64,000 nucleotides of DNA from assembly GCA_040902885.1 (NCBI GenBank), contig JBBDWK010000097.1, positions 12,459-76,458 on the forward strand, read 5' to 3'. Positions 44,430-52,517 of the stretch are shown here, one piece after another (position 1 is the stretch's first letter; every line of letters starts with the position of its first letter). Position numbers and translations under genes: made by a program. The DNA is from JBBDWK01 sp040902885. Lineage in GTDB: Bacteria; Acidobacteriota; Terriglobia; Bryobacterales; Bryobacteraceae. The notes below the pieces were generated by a model, which saw only the letters and a program-made list of their open reading frames with translations, had not been told where the DNA came from and made no database searches.

Positions 44430-45982
44430 GGTTTCACTCCCTGGGTGGCGGGCGCCGCGCGCGGCTTGGCCGGTTTGGCAACGGCCGGTGCTGCCGATTG
44501 CGCCGTGAGATCCGTGAATTTGAACTGTGCTTCGATTGCCTTGACATCCTCGGGCGCCAGTTCGAGGAGCGACGCGAGTTCGTTCAGTTGGGCCCGCTTG
44601 GAAGCGTCCAGAGTTGTGCCGGCCCGGAGATAATCGGCCACAGCCTGGCGGTAACTTTCGCGGTTCGCCTTCACCTGATGCAGCCTCGCAGCCTCCTGTG
44701 CGACCACGCGCTGGGCGGAATCCCCGCCGAGTTTGTACCCATTCTGGCCAAGCCGGATCAATTCGTTCTGACGATCTTCCGGGGGAGCCTCGGAGAGGGA
44801 TCTCCAACGCCCGCGGACGTGGGCGCGAAACTTCGCTTCCTCCGCCGTATCGGGCCGGTTCGCGTCGATGCTCTTCGATCCGCCCGCACCCGCGCCGGCT
44901 TGAACTACTTCCTCTTCCTTCCGCCGAACGCCGGCATTGGCCGCCTCGATCTCCAATCTGCGCTGCTCGGCGGCATACTGCTCTTTGGCGCGGCCGAAGT
45001 TCGCCTGGATGGCGGCGCTGCGCTCCATAGCGTCGCGGATGACCTTCTCTCGCGGGTCCAGCCCCAGCGCCTCCCGGTAAAGTTTGACGGCCAGCTGGGC
45101 CGACTCCTCTCCGGCGGCCGGGTCGCCTCCGGCGTCGAATGACTTGTAGGCAATCGCCTCGTGAGCCACCGCCATGTTATAAATCCGATCCGCCGGATTC
45201 TTCTTCATTTGCGCGGATGACCAGGCCGCCAGCGCCTCGTTCCACTGCCCGCTGGCCGCCAGTGCATTGCCCGCCCGCAACGGATCGTCAATGGCGAGAC
45301 GCACCTCGATGGATTTGCGGCTTTTCGTGTAGCGTTTTTGCACGCCGGCCGAGATCTGACGGATCAGCAGCGCCTGAAGTTCTTCAGCGGTGGGCAACGT
45401 TTCATGCTTCGAGGCGACCCGGTTGACCGCCGTTTCGACCCTATTGGAATACTCGCTCCGCGGACTGAAAGAGCTGTCGAGCCGGGCGCCCGAGGAGTCC
45501 TCAACGGAAATCTGCAGCGCAATCTCCCCCCGCGCCTCCCAGTACTGCACCGCCACGGGACGCGGCTGGGAATCGTCTACCAGGACGGGCTTTCCGTTTC
45601 TCAATACGGGCTTGCCGGTAAAAGGGTTAGTCAAGGGTTTCTTCCCGACCACCACGTTTCTGTTCTCGGTAACCGCGGCCTGCTTGGCCACAACGGGTAC
45701 ATAGTTCGAAACGGCTACCGTCAGCGTTAGATCCGCTCCGCTCGCGGCTGGCGTGAACTCGGACGAGAGAGCCTGGTCGACGGCCAGTTTCAGGACCGCC
45801 CAGTCGCGGAAAGTGGCTCCGGCTGCCTGTTTGATAGCAAACGTTCTTCCCGGCAGGGGCATTTCGGGCGGACTAACGACGGTGACTGGAACCGTGTACT
45901 TCTTCCTCCCGAAGTCTCCGGCAAAGGATGAGAAGGCAAACAGCAAGCCGGCAATCAGCGCCGGCGTCAACAGGCCAAGCAT
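44426..45982 (-). CDS. Exported protein with C-terminal helical/TPR-like region, operon gene 5
   Basis: A 518-residue protein of no family that I can name with confidence. A hydrophobic N-terminus (LTPALIAGLLFAFSSFAG) is followed by a beta-rich domain (about 25-230) with repeated ADLTLTVAVSNYVPV and EARGEIALQISVEDSSG strands, reminiscent of CsgG/DUF6340-type lipoprotein folds. Residues about 230-330 look like TPRs (AGNALAASGQWNEALAAWSSA, LYREALGLDPREK), then a charged coiled-coil-like stretch. It precedes the caspase gene with a 4-bp overlap, and follows the DUF1318 gene by 13 bp. Probably a scaffold. Confidence 0.8.
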   Translation of the reverse strand: MLGLLTPALIAGLLFAFSSFAGDFGRKKYTVPVTVVSPPEMPLPGRTFAIKQAAGATFRDWAVLKLAVDQALSSEFTPAASGADLTLTVAVSNYVPVVAKQAAVTENRNVVVGKKPLTNPFTGKPVLRNGKPVLVDDSQPRPVAVQYWEARGEIALQISVEDSSGARLDSSFSPRSEYSNRVETAVNRVASKHETLPTAEELQALLIRQISAGVQKRYTKSRKSIEVRLAIDDPLRAGNALAASGQWNEALAAWSSAQMKKNPADRIYNMAVAHEAIAYKSFDAGGDPAAGEESAQLAVKLYREALGLDPREKVIRDAMERSAAIQANFGRAKEQYAAEQRRLEIEAANAGVRRKEEEVVQAGAGAGGSKSIDANRPDTAEEAKFRAHVRGRWRSLSEAPPEDRQNELIRLGQNGYKLGGDSAQRVVAQEAARLHQVKANRESYRQAVADYLRAGTTLDASKRAQLNELASLLELAPEDVKAIEAQFKFTDLTAQSAAPAVAKPAKPRAAPATQGVKP

Positions 45983-45995
45983 GATCTCACCTCAT

Positions 45996-46904
45996 TCATT
46001 GCACTTTCGCGGCGATGTCCCGGAACTCCGGCGTCTGCCGAATGAATGCCAGATCGGAATCCGAATTCAAAGCCCGCTTGTTGGAAAAACCCGCGTCGAC
46101 AGCGGCCCTGAGCGCACCCAGCGCCGGTTCCTTCTGCCTCTTGAGCGAATAAAGGCAGGCTAAATTGTAGTTCGCCTCCGCCTTGGCTCTCGCTACCTCG
46201 GTCTTGAGCTTGGCGGCTTGGGCGGTCTTTCGCCGGACGGGATCTTTTTCCTCGACTTCCACAAAGTAGGCGAAGGCCGCCAACTGGCCTTCGTTGAGAG
46301 GCGAAAGGCACTCGGCCAGCTTCGCCTCTGCCTGGAACGCCGCTTCGGCTTGGGGGTACTTCTTGAGAGCGAGCTGCGCCGCGCCCACGTTCTGGTTGAG
46401 GCCGAGAAAATTCCTGTCGATGGCGAGCGCGGGCTGAAACTCCGCCAAGGCGAGATCGTACTTCTTTTGCGATGCGTAGTTCATCCCCTGCTTCAAATAC
46501 TGAAGCAGGCGCGCCGCATCCACGTTCCTGGCCGGAGAGAGCTTGCAAGGACCCAGGCCGGCGGCGGCCGCATGCGGAGGCCACTTGGCGCGCGCGCGTT
46601 TCGAGTACAACTCGCCCACATCTTCGACGGGTATCTTCGACTTTGCGGCGATCAGAGCGAAGATTGCCTGGCGGTCCTTGTTTTCTTCCTGCATCAACTG
46701 GCTCTGCGGAGGTTCCAGTTGGCCATTGGGTTTGAGAAGCCCGTCTATCCCCTCCATGACGGCTCCACTCGCCAACAGGTCGACGACCGCTTGCGAGCGG
46801 CCCTGGACACGTTGCTTGAGAGACGCTTCGTCCTGGGCCAGAGCCGTCAGAGCTGCCAGGAGCAGCGCCCCCAGCATTCTTGTGAGTCGTTTCTGGTTCC
46901 GCAT
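45996..46904 (-). CDS. DUF1318 (YdbL-like) plus TPR exported protein
   Basis: A 302-residue protein with a signal peptide (MLGALLLAALTALAQ). Residues about 25-110 match the DUF1318/YdbL pattern: RSQAVVDLLASGAVMEGIDG, then NKDRQAIFALIAAKSKIPVEDVG and LYSKRARAK. TPR helices follow (KKYDLALAEFQPALAIDRN, KKYPQAEAAFQAEAK, ANYNLACLYSL). YdbL lies with AsmA-like YdbH/YnbE in enterobacteria, where it affects outer-membrane lipid traffic, so an envelope role is plausible. It is 9 bp downstream of the zinc-ribbon gene. Confidence 0.8.
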   Translation of the reverse strand: MRNQKRLTRMLGALLLAALTALAQDEASLKQRVQGRSQAVVDLLASGAVMEGIDGLLKPNGQLEPPQSQLMQEENKDRQAIFALIAAKSKIPVEDVGELYSKRARAKWPPHAAAAGLGPCKLSPARNVDAARLLQYLKQGMNYASQKKYDLALAEFQPALAIDRNFLGLNQNVGAAQLALKKYPQAEAAFQAEAKLAECLSPLNEGQLAAFAYFVEVEEKDPVRRKTAQAAKLKTEVARAKAEANYNLACLYSLKRQKEPALGALRAAVDAGFSNKRALNSDSDLAFIRQTPEFRDIAAKVQ

Positions 46905-46913
46905 GAGTATCCC

Positions 46914-47213
46914 CTAGTTCAGCCTGGGGAAGAAATCGTTCAGCATCGCCGCCGCCATTTCCGGGCTGGGCGGACTCGGCCAAAGCGCCCACGCCAGGGC
47001 GACTACCAAAACCAGAGCGCCTCCGGCGATCGCCAGACCTTTCGGGAAACCGCCTCCGCCGCCGGCGGCCCCGTCTCCCGCCGCAACTAGTGTCTTCGCG
47101 CCCTGGCAACTGGGACAAACGAGGTCTTCACCGTCCTCGATTTCGATCGCTTCCTTCGTAAGAGCCGCGTCGCAGTTGGCAAAATTGGTGCAGTTATATT
47201 TTTTCGCAGCCAT
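46914..47213 (-). CDS. Zinc-ribbon single-span membrane protein
   Basis: A 99-residue protein with a cytosolic zinc ribbon (Cys8, Cys14, Cys33, Cys36: CTNFANC and CPSC), a Gly-rich linker and one membrane helix (GLAIAGGALVLVVALAWALW, about 59-78), with a short outer tail. Zinc-ribbon membrane proteins of this shape commonly act as small adaptors that sense or recruit cytosolic partners. Lying 13 bp after the tubulin-like GTPase gene, it could connect that protein to the envelope proteins encoded downstream. Confidence 0.85.
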   Translation of the reverse strand: MAAKKYNCTNFANCDAALTKEAIEIEDGEDLVCPSCQGAKTLVAAGDGAAGGGGGFPKGLAIAGGALVLVVALAWALWPSPPSPEMAAAMLNDFFPRLN

Positions 47214-47226
47214 GCCTTGCCCCTTT

Positions 47227-50200
47227 TTACTGGATTCCCAGAATCTCCTTCGCTCTTGTCAATCCCGCTCTCAACTCCTGAAAAACCGGGTCCGTCGCCG
47301 GCCGCGTCTTGGTCATCTCCTGGACTTTGCCGCGCAGCTTCGCCAGCACCTCCTGGCGCCGGTCGATGTGCTGGTACTCGCGATTCAGCAGCGGTTCAAC
47401 GGCCCCCTGAATGGTCTCGAAGGCCAACACGTCGGCGCTTCGAAGCACCTGATCGAACGATGGCCCCAGCTCCTGCGCCACGGGGAATCCGTCATTGTCG
47501 GTCGTCACGAGAAAGCATTTTCCCACGCCGGTCAGGGCGTCCTTTTCCATTCGGATCAGGTCCAATGCTTCGCCCAAAAGCATCCAGGGATAGAGGTCCG
47601 CCGGCTGGTAGGTCTCAGGGAACAGACTGGGCAGCTCCTGGCCGTCGCCCAGCTTCATTTCGGCGCCCTCGGAGTGCAGTTCGAGGAACGCTCTCTTACC
47701 CTGCGATCCCTGCAGGCGCTCCTCGTACTTCCGGCGCAGGAAATCGAGGACGGAAACGAATCGCGCGGGAAAGACGTTCGTGATGTTGATGAGGGTAACT
47801 TCCTGGGGCCGGTTTTTATTGGTAACAACCTGCGTTTGGGCAGTGGTCGCGTTGCGCAACGCTCCACAAAACTTCCTGCGGAATTCCGCCGCTTCGGCGG
47901 CTTCGGGCGCGATGATGGTCAGGTTCGAGACGCAGACGGCATTGGAATCGTCGTTGGCGGCGGGAATGCCGGGCGCCACAAGCTGCACCTGCGAGGCATC
48001 CAGCTTCAGATAGTTCTTGGCCATCGCCATAATGTTTTGCGCGTAGCCCCGCAGGCGTTCCTCGCCGCCATCGTACTCCTTTTGCAGCATCTCGATCAGG
48101 CTGACGCTGAGAAGCCGGCCGCGGTCGGGAAACCGCGCGACGAAGTCCTCGTGCGCTTCAATGGCGCTCTCCTCGCACGTGCTCTCCAGGATGTCGTTGA
48201 AGCGGCCCGCCGTAATCTTGGAGTTGAAAGCGGTGAAATTCTGTTTCTCCTCCCCGAGCAGATCCGCCAGGCGCGCGCGCACTTTCCCAGTCTGCTTCTT
48301 CTGCTCGGTGAGCTCCGTGGTCAGGGACCTGGCGAAACTCTTCACCGATTCCGGATCGTAAAACCGCACCACCTGTTTGGTGAGATCCTGATTGCCTTTA
48401 TCGGCGAGCCGGCTGTCTATGGCCTGCTGAAAAGCCTTGGCGGCCTGCGAGACGAGACTGGAACATCTGCTCACCTCCGAGGCGAGCGAGTTCAGCTCCT
48501 GCCGCAACCCGTTCAGGAGGTCCTTGGCGTACCGGTAACCCTCGATTCGCGTTTTGAACGTGTAGCGGAGAATGAAGGCTTCCGCTTGAGCGGCAAGCAG
48601 GTTCTTATGCTTGCCCAAGGCGATGGAGAAGGTGTTGAGCTTTGCCCACTGCTTGCGGTTCTCGGCGATCTTCGCTTCGTTGACCTTGTAGGTCTCGCTC
48701 TCCTCGCCGAGCTTGACAATCTTGCCGTCCACGCCCGTAAGGCGTTCCTCGATGGCCGCCAGGAGCGCGGCCAGCAGGCGAGAGAGGTCGTGCATGGACT
48801 TGACGCCGTTCTTCCAGTCCGCGAAGAGATCGGCCTCGATGCGGTTGCGAATCTCGCGAACCTGGTCCCGCATGTCGCTGCGCTTTGTTTCGTAGAATGC
48901 GCCAACGCCGCTGCCCCGGTACTGCTCTTTGTAGACGGCGTCGCAAAGCTTGGTGAACTCGGGAAGCATCCCCTCCACGTTGTCCTTGTGACTTCCCAGG
49001 ACATGCGTGACGTAGTTCGGCACGATGAGCTTCCAGAAGTCGCCGACGGGCTTCCAGTTCTTATTGTTGATCTCGTCTTTGAGAATGCCTTCGGAAAGCG
49101 TCAGGCGATCGTCGGTCAGGAACCAGCGTTCCTCGGTCGCCTTGTCTTTTACGAATTCGTGGAAACTCTGATTGACGGCCTCTTCTTTATAGCCCTGGCC
49201 GTCCACCCATTTGTTAAAGAGGAGCTGCAAAACAGCCTGCCGGGCGAACGAGTAAGACAGGTACTCGCGGATCTCCACCTCCGGGTAGGCAATCTGCTTG
49301 ATGCCGAACGAGAAGAACGACCGCGTGCGCCGTGACTTGCCCTTCGGCGACTTCTCCGGATATTTGGCCTGCGACCCCACCTCAAACGTCTCCTGCCGCA
49401 GCAGCGTGTTCGTCTCGCCCCACTCGATGTTTTGAATCTCGACAGTCTTTTGGAACAGGAACGAGGACACGATCTCGGGAAGCTCCGTTCCGACGTTCAC
49501 CGAGACATTGGCTTCGTTCTCGTCGTTGAACAGGTAGCAGCAGTTGAACGGGTCCTGCAGATCCAGGCGCTCGGTCCGTACCCCGGTGACGTCGTGCGGC
49601 TTCCAGGTCCCCACGCTGAGCGCATTCAATTCCATGAGCGCGGCATAACCATTGCCGTGATAGTTCACACCGGCCTTCTGGGCGGGAGGATTCCGCTCCG
49701 GCAGCAGAGCGTAGACGATGATCCGATAGGCCGCATCGGGGAACAGAGACCGGATTTGCGCCACCGCGTCCACGACGCTGCCGCTGCCCGTCCCGCCGGC
49801 GAGGCCACAGCAGATGTGAAAGGTTGTCTCGTTGCTTCGGGGGAAGTTCGGGCTCTGGTGCTGCTGCATCTCGCGCACGAGTTCGGAGATGCGGCGCCGA
49901 AACTCGGCGGACTTCCCGGCAAACAGAAAACGGCCCAGCCGTCGTTTCTGGCCGCCCACGATATTAGCCGCATCGGCGGCGCCGATGATGTCGCTCCAAT
50001 CCTCGCGGCTGCCCAACCAAGGCTTGATGCCCGGATAGTTCGAGAGATTGAGAACCACATCGCGCAGATTCATGCCGGAAATGTGCATCTGGCTGCGCTC
50101 GGGAAGCTGTACGCTCCGTCCGAGAATTTTCCAGGAAGGATCGTCCGGCTCCATCATCTCCCGGCTGGTATCGACGTAAAGGAACCGCAGATTGACGTTG

Positions 50201-50316
50201 GGAGGGTCCTCCTGCCGGTAGTTCTGATACACCGTCTTGCGCAACGAGCGGATGATGTTCCCGCCGGTACCGCCCAGACCTACGATCAGGTGATTCCTAT
50301 GGATGACGCTCGCCAT
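47227..50316 (-). CDS. Tubulin-like (tubulin/FtsZ superfamily) GTPase
   Basis: A 1029-residue protein of the tubulin_2-like group. The N-terminal strand and loop HLIVGLGGTGGNIIRSL (about 9-25) corresponds to the FtsZ/tubulin T1 loop, and CGLAGGTGSGS at residues 170-180 is the T4 tubulin signature, so GTP binding is well supported. The rest includes long charged helices (about 330-750) not found in FtsZ, and no membrane segment. FtsZ relatives polymerise, and this one may form a cytosolic scaffold. It is the second gene of the operon, 22 bp after the membrane protein and 13 bp before the zinc-ribbon gene. Confidence 0.87.
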   Translation of the reverse strand: MASVIHRNHLIVGLGGTGGNIIRSLRKTVYQNYRQEDPPNVNLRFLYVDTSREMMEPDDPSWKILGRSVQLPERSQMHISGMNLRDVVLNLSNYPGIKPWLGSREDWSDIIGAADAANIVGGQKRRLGRFLFAGKSAEFRRRISELVREMQQHQSPNFPRSNETTFHICCGLAGGTGSGSVVDAVAQIRSLFPDAAYRIIVYALLPERNPPAQKAGVNYHGNGYAALMELNALSVGTWKPHDVTGVRTERLDLQDPFNCCYLFNDENEANVSVNVGTELPEIVSSFLFQKTVEIQNIEWGETNTLLRQETFEVGSQAKYPEKSPKGKSRRTRSFFSFGIKQIAYPEVEIREYLSYSFARQAVLQLLFNKWVDGQGYKEEAVNQSFHEFVKDKATEERWFLTDDRLTLSEGILKDEINNKNWKPVGDFWKLIVPNYVTHVLGSHKDNVEGMLPEFTKLCDAVYKEQYRGSGVGAFYETKRSDMRDQVREIRNRIEADLFADWKNGVKSMHDLSRLLAALLAAIEERLTGVDGKIVKLGEESETYKVNEAKIAENRKQWAKLNTFSIALGKHKNLLAAQAEAFILRYTFKTRIEGYRYAKDLLNGLRQELNSLASEVSRCSSLVSQAAKAFQQAIDSRLADKGNQDLTKQVVRFYDPESVKSFARSLTTELTEQKKQTGKVRARLADLLGEEKQNFTAFNSKITAGRFNDILESTCEESAIEAHEDFVARFPDRGRLLSVSLIEMLQKEYDGGEERLRGYAQNIMAMAKNYLKLDASQVQLVAPGIPAANDDSNAVCVSNLTIIAPEAAEAAEFRRKFCGALRNATTAQTQVVTNKNRPQEVTLINITNVFPARFVSVLDFLRRKYEERLQGSQGKRAFLELHSEGAEMKLGDGQELPSLFPETYQPADLYPWMLLGEALDLIRMEKDALTGVGKCFLVTTDNDGFPVAQELGPSFDQVLRSADVLAFETIQGAVEPLLNREYQHIDRRQEVLAKLRGKVQEMTKTRPATDPVFQELRAGLTRAKEILGIQ

Positions 50317-50338
50317 TGAAAAAGAACTCCTTCCGTCA

Positions 50339-51106
50339 CTACAACCTGACTTTGATATCCCTGTAGGCCGCCCAGCCGATCAGCCCGAACGGGATCAATT
50401 GAATCAGGATAAACAACCCGGCCACGGAAAGGCGCGAGAGATAAATAACGCGCGGCGCCTGTGGATTCAGCCCATCTCTCACCTGCGTTGCCGCAATCTC
50501 AATGGCGCGCGACGGAGGGTAATTGGGGTTCTTCAGGTGCCACGCCCTGACATCCTGGAAGATGGTCTCCGCCGGCACGCCCGGGCTGCTCCACACCACC
50601 TTGCTCAAGAACGGCCGATTGGCATCGAAGTGGCGGCAGGCTTCGTTAGCGTAGACGGAGGCGGCGGTCTCACGCGACTCGTCGCTGTTCGTTGGGATAA
50701 AACTGCCGGGACTTCCGGGGGGCGGAGCCGCCGAAAAGTCTTCCGTTCCCAACTCTCTGACCCGGTCGTATGCCTTGGAGAAAGTTCGTTCCCCCCAGCC
50801 GCCGTCGGCGTTCAATTGCGTCTGCCACGATTCGATCGAGGCCCGGGCGGCATCCTTCGTATAGACGAGACTGGCAAATAAGATGGTGAACAACAGCGTG
50901 CAGATCGAAGCGAATCCGCAAAAAATGTGATGCGCCAGGGTGATTCGGAACCTCTTATTCCAGAGGCGCGTGTACACGCTGGAGAGGTACCAGTATAAGC
51001 CCGCGAGCGCAATTCCCAGGAAGACCGTCAGCCAGAAGGCGCCGGGCTCTTTCACCCGGAAAATAGTGATGCAGCCAAGCAACAGCGAGAGCAAATCCGA
51101 GAACAT
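50339..51106 (-). CDS. Four-helix membrane protein, first gene of the tubulin-caspase operon
   Basis: A 255-residue protein not assigned to any known family. Three N-terminal hydrophobic segments (DLLSLLLGCITIF, FWLTVFLGIALAGLYWYL, ICTLLFTILFASLVY) and one near the C-terminus (VAGLFILIQLIPFGLIGWA) flank a soluble region of about 120 residues (about 85-205) that is Trp- and Ser-rich and probably faces the periplasm. The gap to the GTPase gene is 22 bp. It may anchor or gate the complex. ATG 51106 is used, although no good ribosome-binding site is visible. Confidence 0.78.
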   Translation of the reverse strand: MFSDLLSLLLGCITIFRVKEPGAFWLTVFLGIALAGLYWYLSSVYTRLWNKRFRITLAHHIFCGFASICTLLFTILFASLVYTKDAARASIESWQTQLNADGGWGERTFSKAYDRVRELGTEDFSAAPPPGSPGSFIPTNSDESRETAASVYANEACRHFDANRPFLSKVVWSSPGVPAETIFQDVRAWHLKNPNYPPSRAIEIAATQVRDGLNPQAPRVIYLSRLSVAGLFILIQLIPFGLIGWAAYRDIKVRL

Positions 51107-51128
51107 GTGGCGCTAGTCCGTTGGAGTA

Positions 51129-51160
51129 GCTCCGAGTATAATACGAAAGCGATATACCGT
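51129..51160 (-). promoter_or_regulatory. Possible promoter region of the tubulin-caspase operon
   Basis: The 96 bp between the operon start (51106) and the small CxCxxC gene hold an AT-rich patch; on the minus strand TATTATACT offers overlapping -10 hexamers (TATTAT or TATACT), with only a weak -35 (TGGCAA) 17 bp upstream. The plus strand reads TATAAT at 51137-51142 but lacks a -35. The assignment is tentative. Confidence 0.25.
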
Positions 51161-51202
51161 TGCCAGCTTTTTGCGCCTTTTGAAGACGGCGGGTACCAGT
51201 GG

Positions 51203-51442
51203 TTATGGCAATTCGGGATCGTCGAATGGGCGTTCCCGCAAAGGCGGGATCTCCTTGCTGTCCGCTTGGCACATCCAGCAGCCGCAAGGACGGCAGTGGG
51301 TGGAGGCGTTGCGGCCCACATCCCGCGGATCGAGCCGCAATTCGTAGGTTTTTCCTGCGAACCAGAGCCGCATGATCCGGCGCGCACGAACCTTCATGCG
51401 CCGGTCGTGCGCGCGGCGTACGGCGCGCATCTGACGAGTCAT
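51203..51442 (-). CDS. Small basic protein with CxCxxC motif
   Basis: A 79-residue protein from ATG 51442. The first half is Arg-rich (MTRQMRAVRRAHDRRMKVRARRIMRLW), and the second half has HCRPCGCWMCQ followed by a Pro- and Asp-rich tail (IPPLRERPFDDPELP). This pattern recalls a widespread family of small bacterial proteins with 'RR...PCSCxMC...' motifs, of unknown function, likely nucleic-acid or metal binding. It lies 96 bp upstream of the operon's first gene on the same strand, so it could share its transcript. The longer frame from 51505 is less likely. Confidence 0.55.
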   Translation of the reverse strand: MTRQMRAVRRAHDRRMKVRARRIMRLWFAGKTYELRLDPRDVGRNASTHCRPCGCWMCQADSKEIPPLRERPFDDPELP

Positions 51443-51647
51443 GACGCTATCAGTTTGGCACGAAATGCAAGGCCGGCTCTGCACGTGTGCTGATAAGTTG
51501 GGCATACATCCGCCTGATTCGGCTACCGGCGCCGTGTCCCACGGTAATCCTGTTCCCGAGCGCTAGAATAAGGAAAAGCAGATAGATAGCAAGTACGGTC
51601 CCAAACCACATGTGCAGGTAAGGGACGGCCGGCATGAAAGATATCCG

Positions 51648-52451
51648 ATGCGCATCGGCTCGATTTTGGCGGCGCTGTTACTCGCGATTGCCGCGCTGGG
51701 TCAGAGGTTTCGGGATGAAGGCCCGAAGTCGGTTTTCGCATCCAAGGCCGAGTTTCATTTCATCCGCATGGAGTACAGCGACATGCCGCAAGTGCAACGG
51801 CGTTTTGGATTCTCGTCTCGAAGCGGCAGGGGAGAAGGCTGGTGGAGGATGGACTGGCCCGACGCCGAGCGGCACTTCACGATGGGCGTCCAGCGGCTGA
51901 CGAGGATCGATACGGGGGAGCCGCGACACTTTCGTCTCACCGACGACCGGCTGTTCGACCATCCCTGGATCTACGCAACCCAGGTGGGCTGGTGGGATCT
52001 GTCCGACGCTGAAGCCGAACGGCTCCGGGAATACCTGCTGCGAGGCGGATTCCTGATGGTGGATGATTTTTATGGACCGGAGCAGTGGGAGGCTTTTCGC
52101 CGGACGATGGACCGGGTGCTGCCCAACCGGCAGATCGTAGAGATTTCAGAGTCGGATTCCATAATGCACGTGCTCTACGATATCCAGGCGAAGGACCTCC
52201 AGTTCATCCCCGGGACGCGTCACCTGAGGAGGGGTCCAGGGGGAAGAGTCTTCGTGGATCAACCGCCGGGCGCCGTCCCTTCCTGGCGCGCGATTTACGA
52301 CGACCGGGACCGCATGGTAGTCGCCATCAACTTCAATATGGACGTGGCGGATGCCTGGGAGTATGCCGATTGGCCGGAATATCCGGAAGCGCTGACGTCC
52401 CTCGCTTACCGCTTCGGGATCAACTATATCGTCTACTCCATGACGCATTAA
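51648..52451 (+). CDS. DUF4159 protein, exported
   Basis: A 267-residue protein with a signal peptide (GSILAALLLAIAALGQ) and a DUF4159 domain. Recognisable segments are FHFIRMEYSDMPQ, GWWRMDWPDAERHF, HPWIYATQVGWWDLSDAEAE, the loop RGGFLMVDDFYGPEQWEAF, and the final FGINYIVYSMTH. DUF4159 proteins have a class I glutamine-amidotransferase-like fold but lack a clear active site, and often sit with aerotolerance (BatA/MoxR) gene sets; none are here. It starts just before the TonB-dependent receptor gene with 66 bp between, likely co-transcribed. Confidence 0.9.
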   Translation: MRIGSILAALLLAIAALGQRFRDEGPKSVFASKAEFHFIRMEYSDMPQVQRRFGFSSRSGRGEGWWRMDWPDAERHFTMGVQRLTRIDTGEPRHFRLTDDRLFDHPWIYATQVGWWDLSDAEAERLREYLLRGGFLMVDDFYGPEQWEAFRRTMDRVLPNRQIVEISESDSIMHVLYDIQAKDLQFIPGTRHLRRGPGGRVFVDQPPGAVPSWRAIYDDRDRMVVAINFNMDVADAWEYADWPEYPEALTSLAYRFGINYIVYSMTH

Positions 52452-52517
52452 TGGAAACGCATAGCCATGCGATTTTGGGAAGCCGTTCCGGCGTCCGCGC
52501 TCCTGTATAATCCCACC

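Noticed and set aside
47176..49335. 719-residue open frame on the plus strand
   Set aside because: Antisense to the tubulin-like GTPase; Leu/Arg/Val-rich shadow with no recognisable motif, while the minus-strand frame carries GGTGSGS.
51450..51635. 61-residue minus-strand frame with one hydrophobic helix
   Set aside because: Tempting as a small membrane protein, but there is no clear ribosome site and no similarity; too weak to list as a gene.
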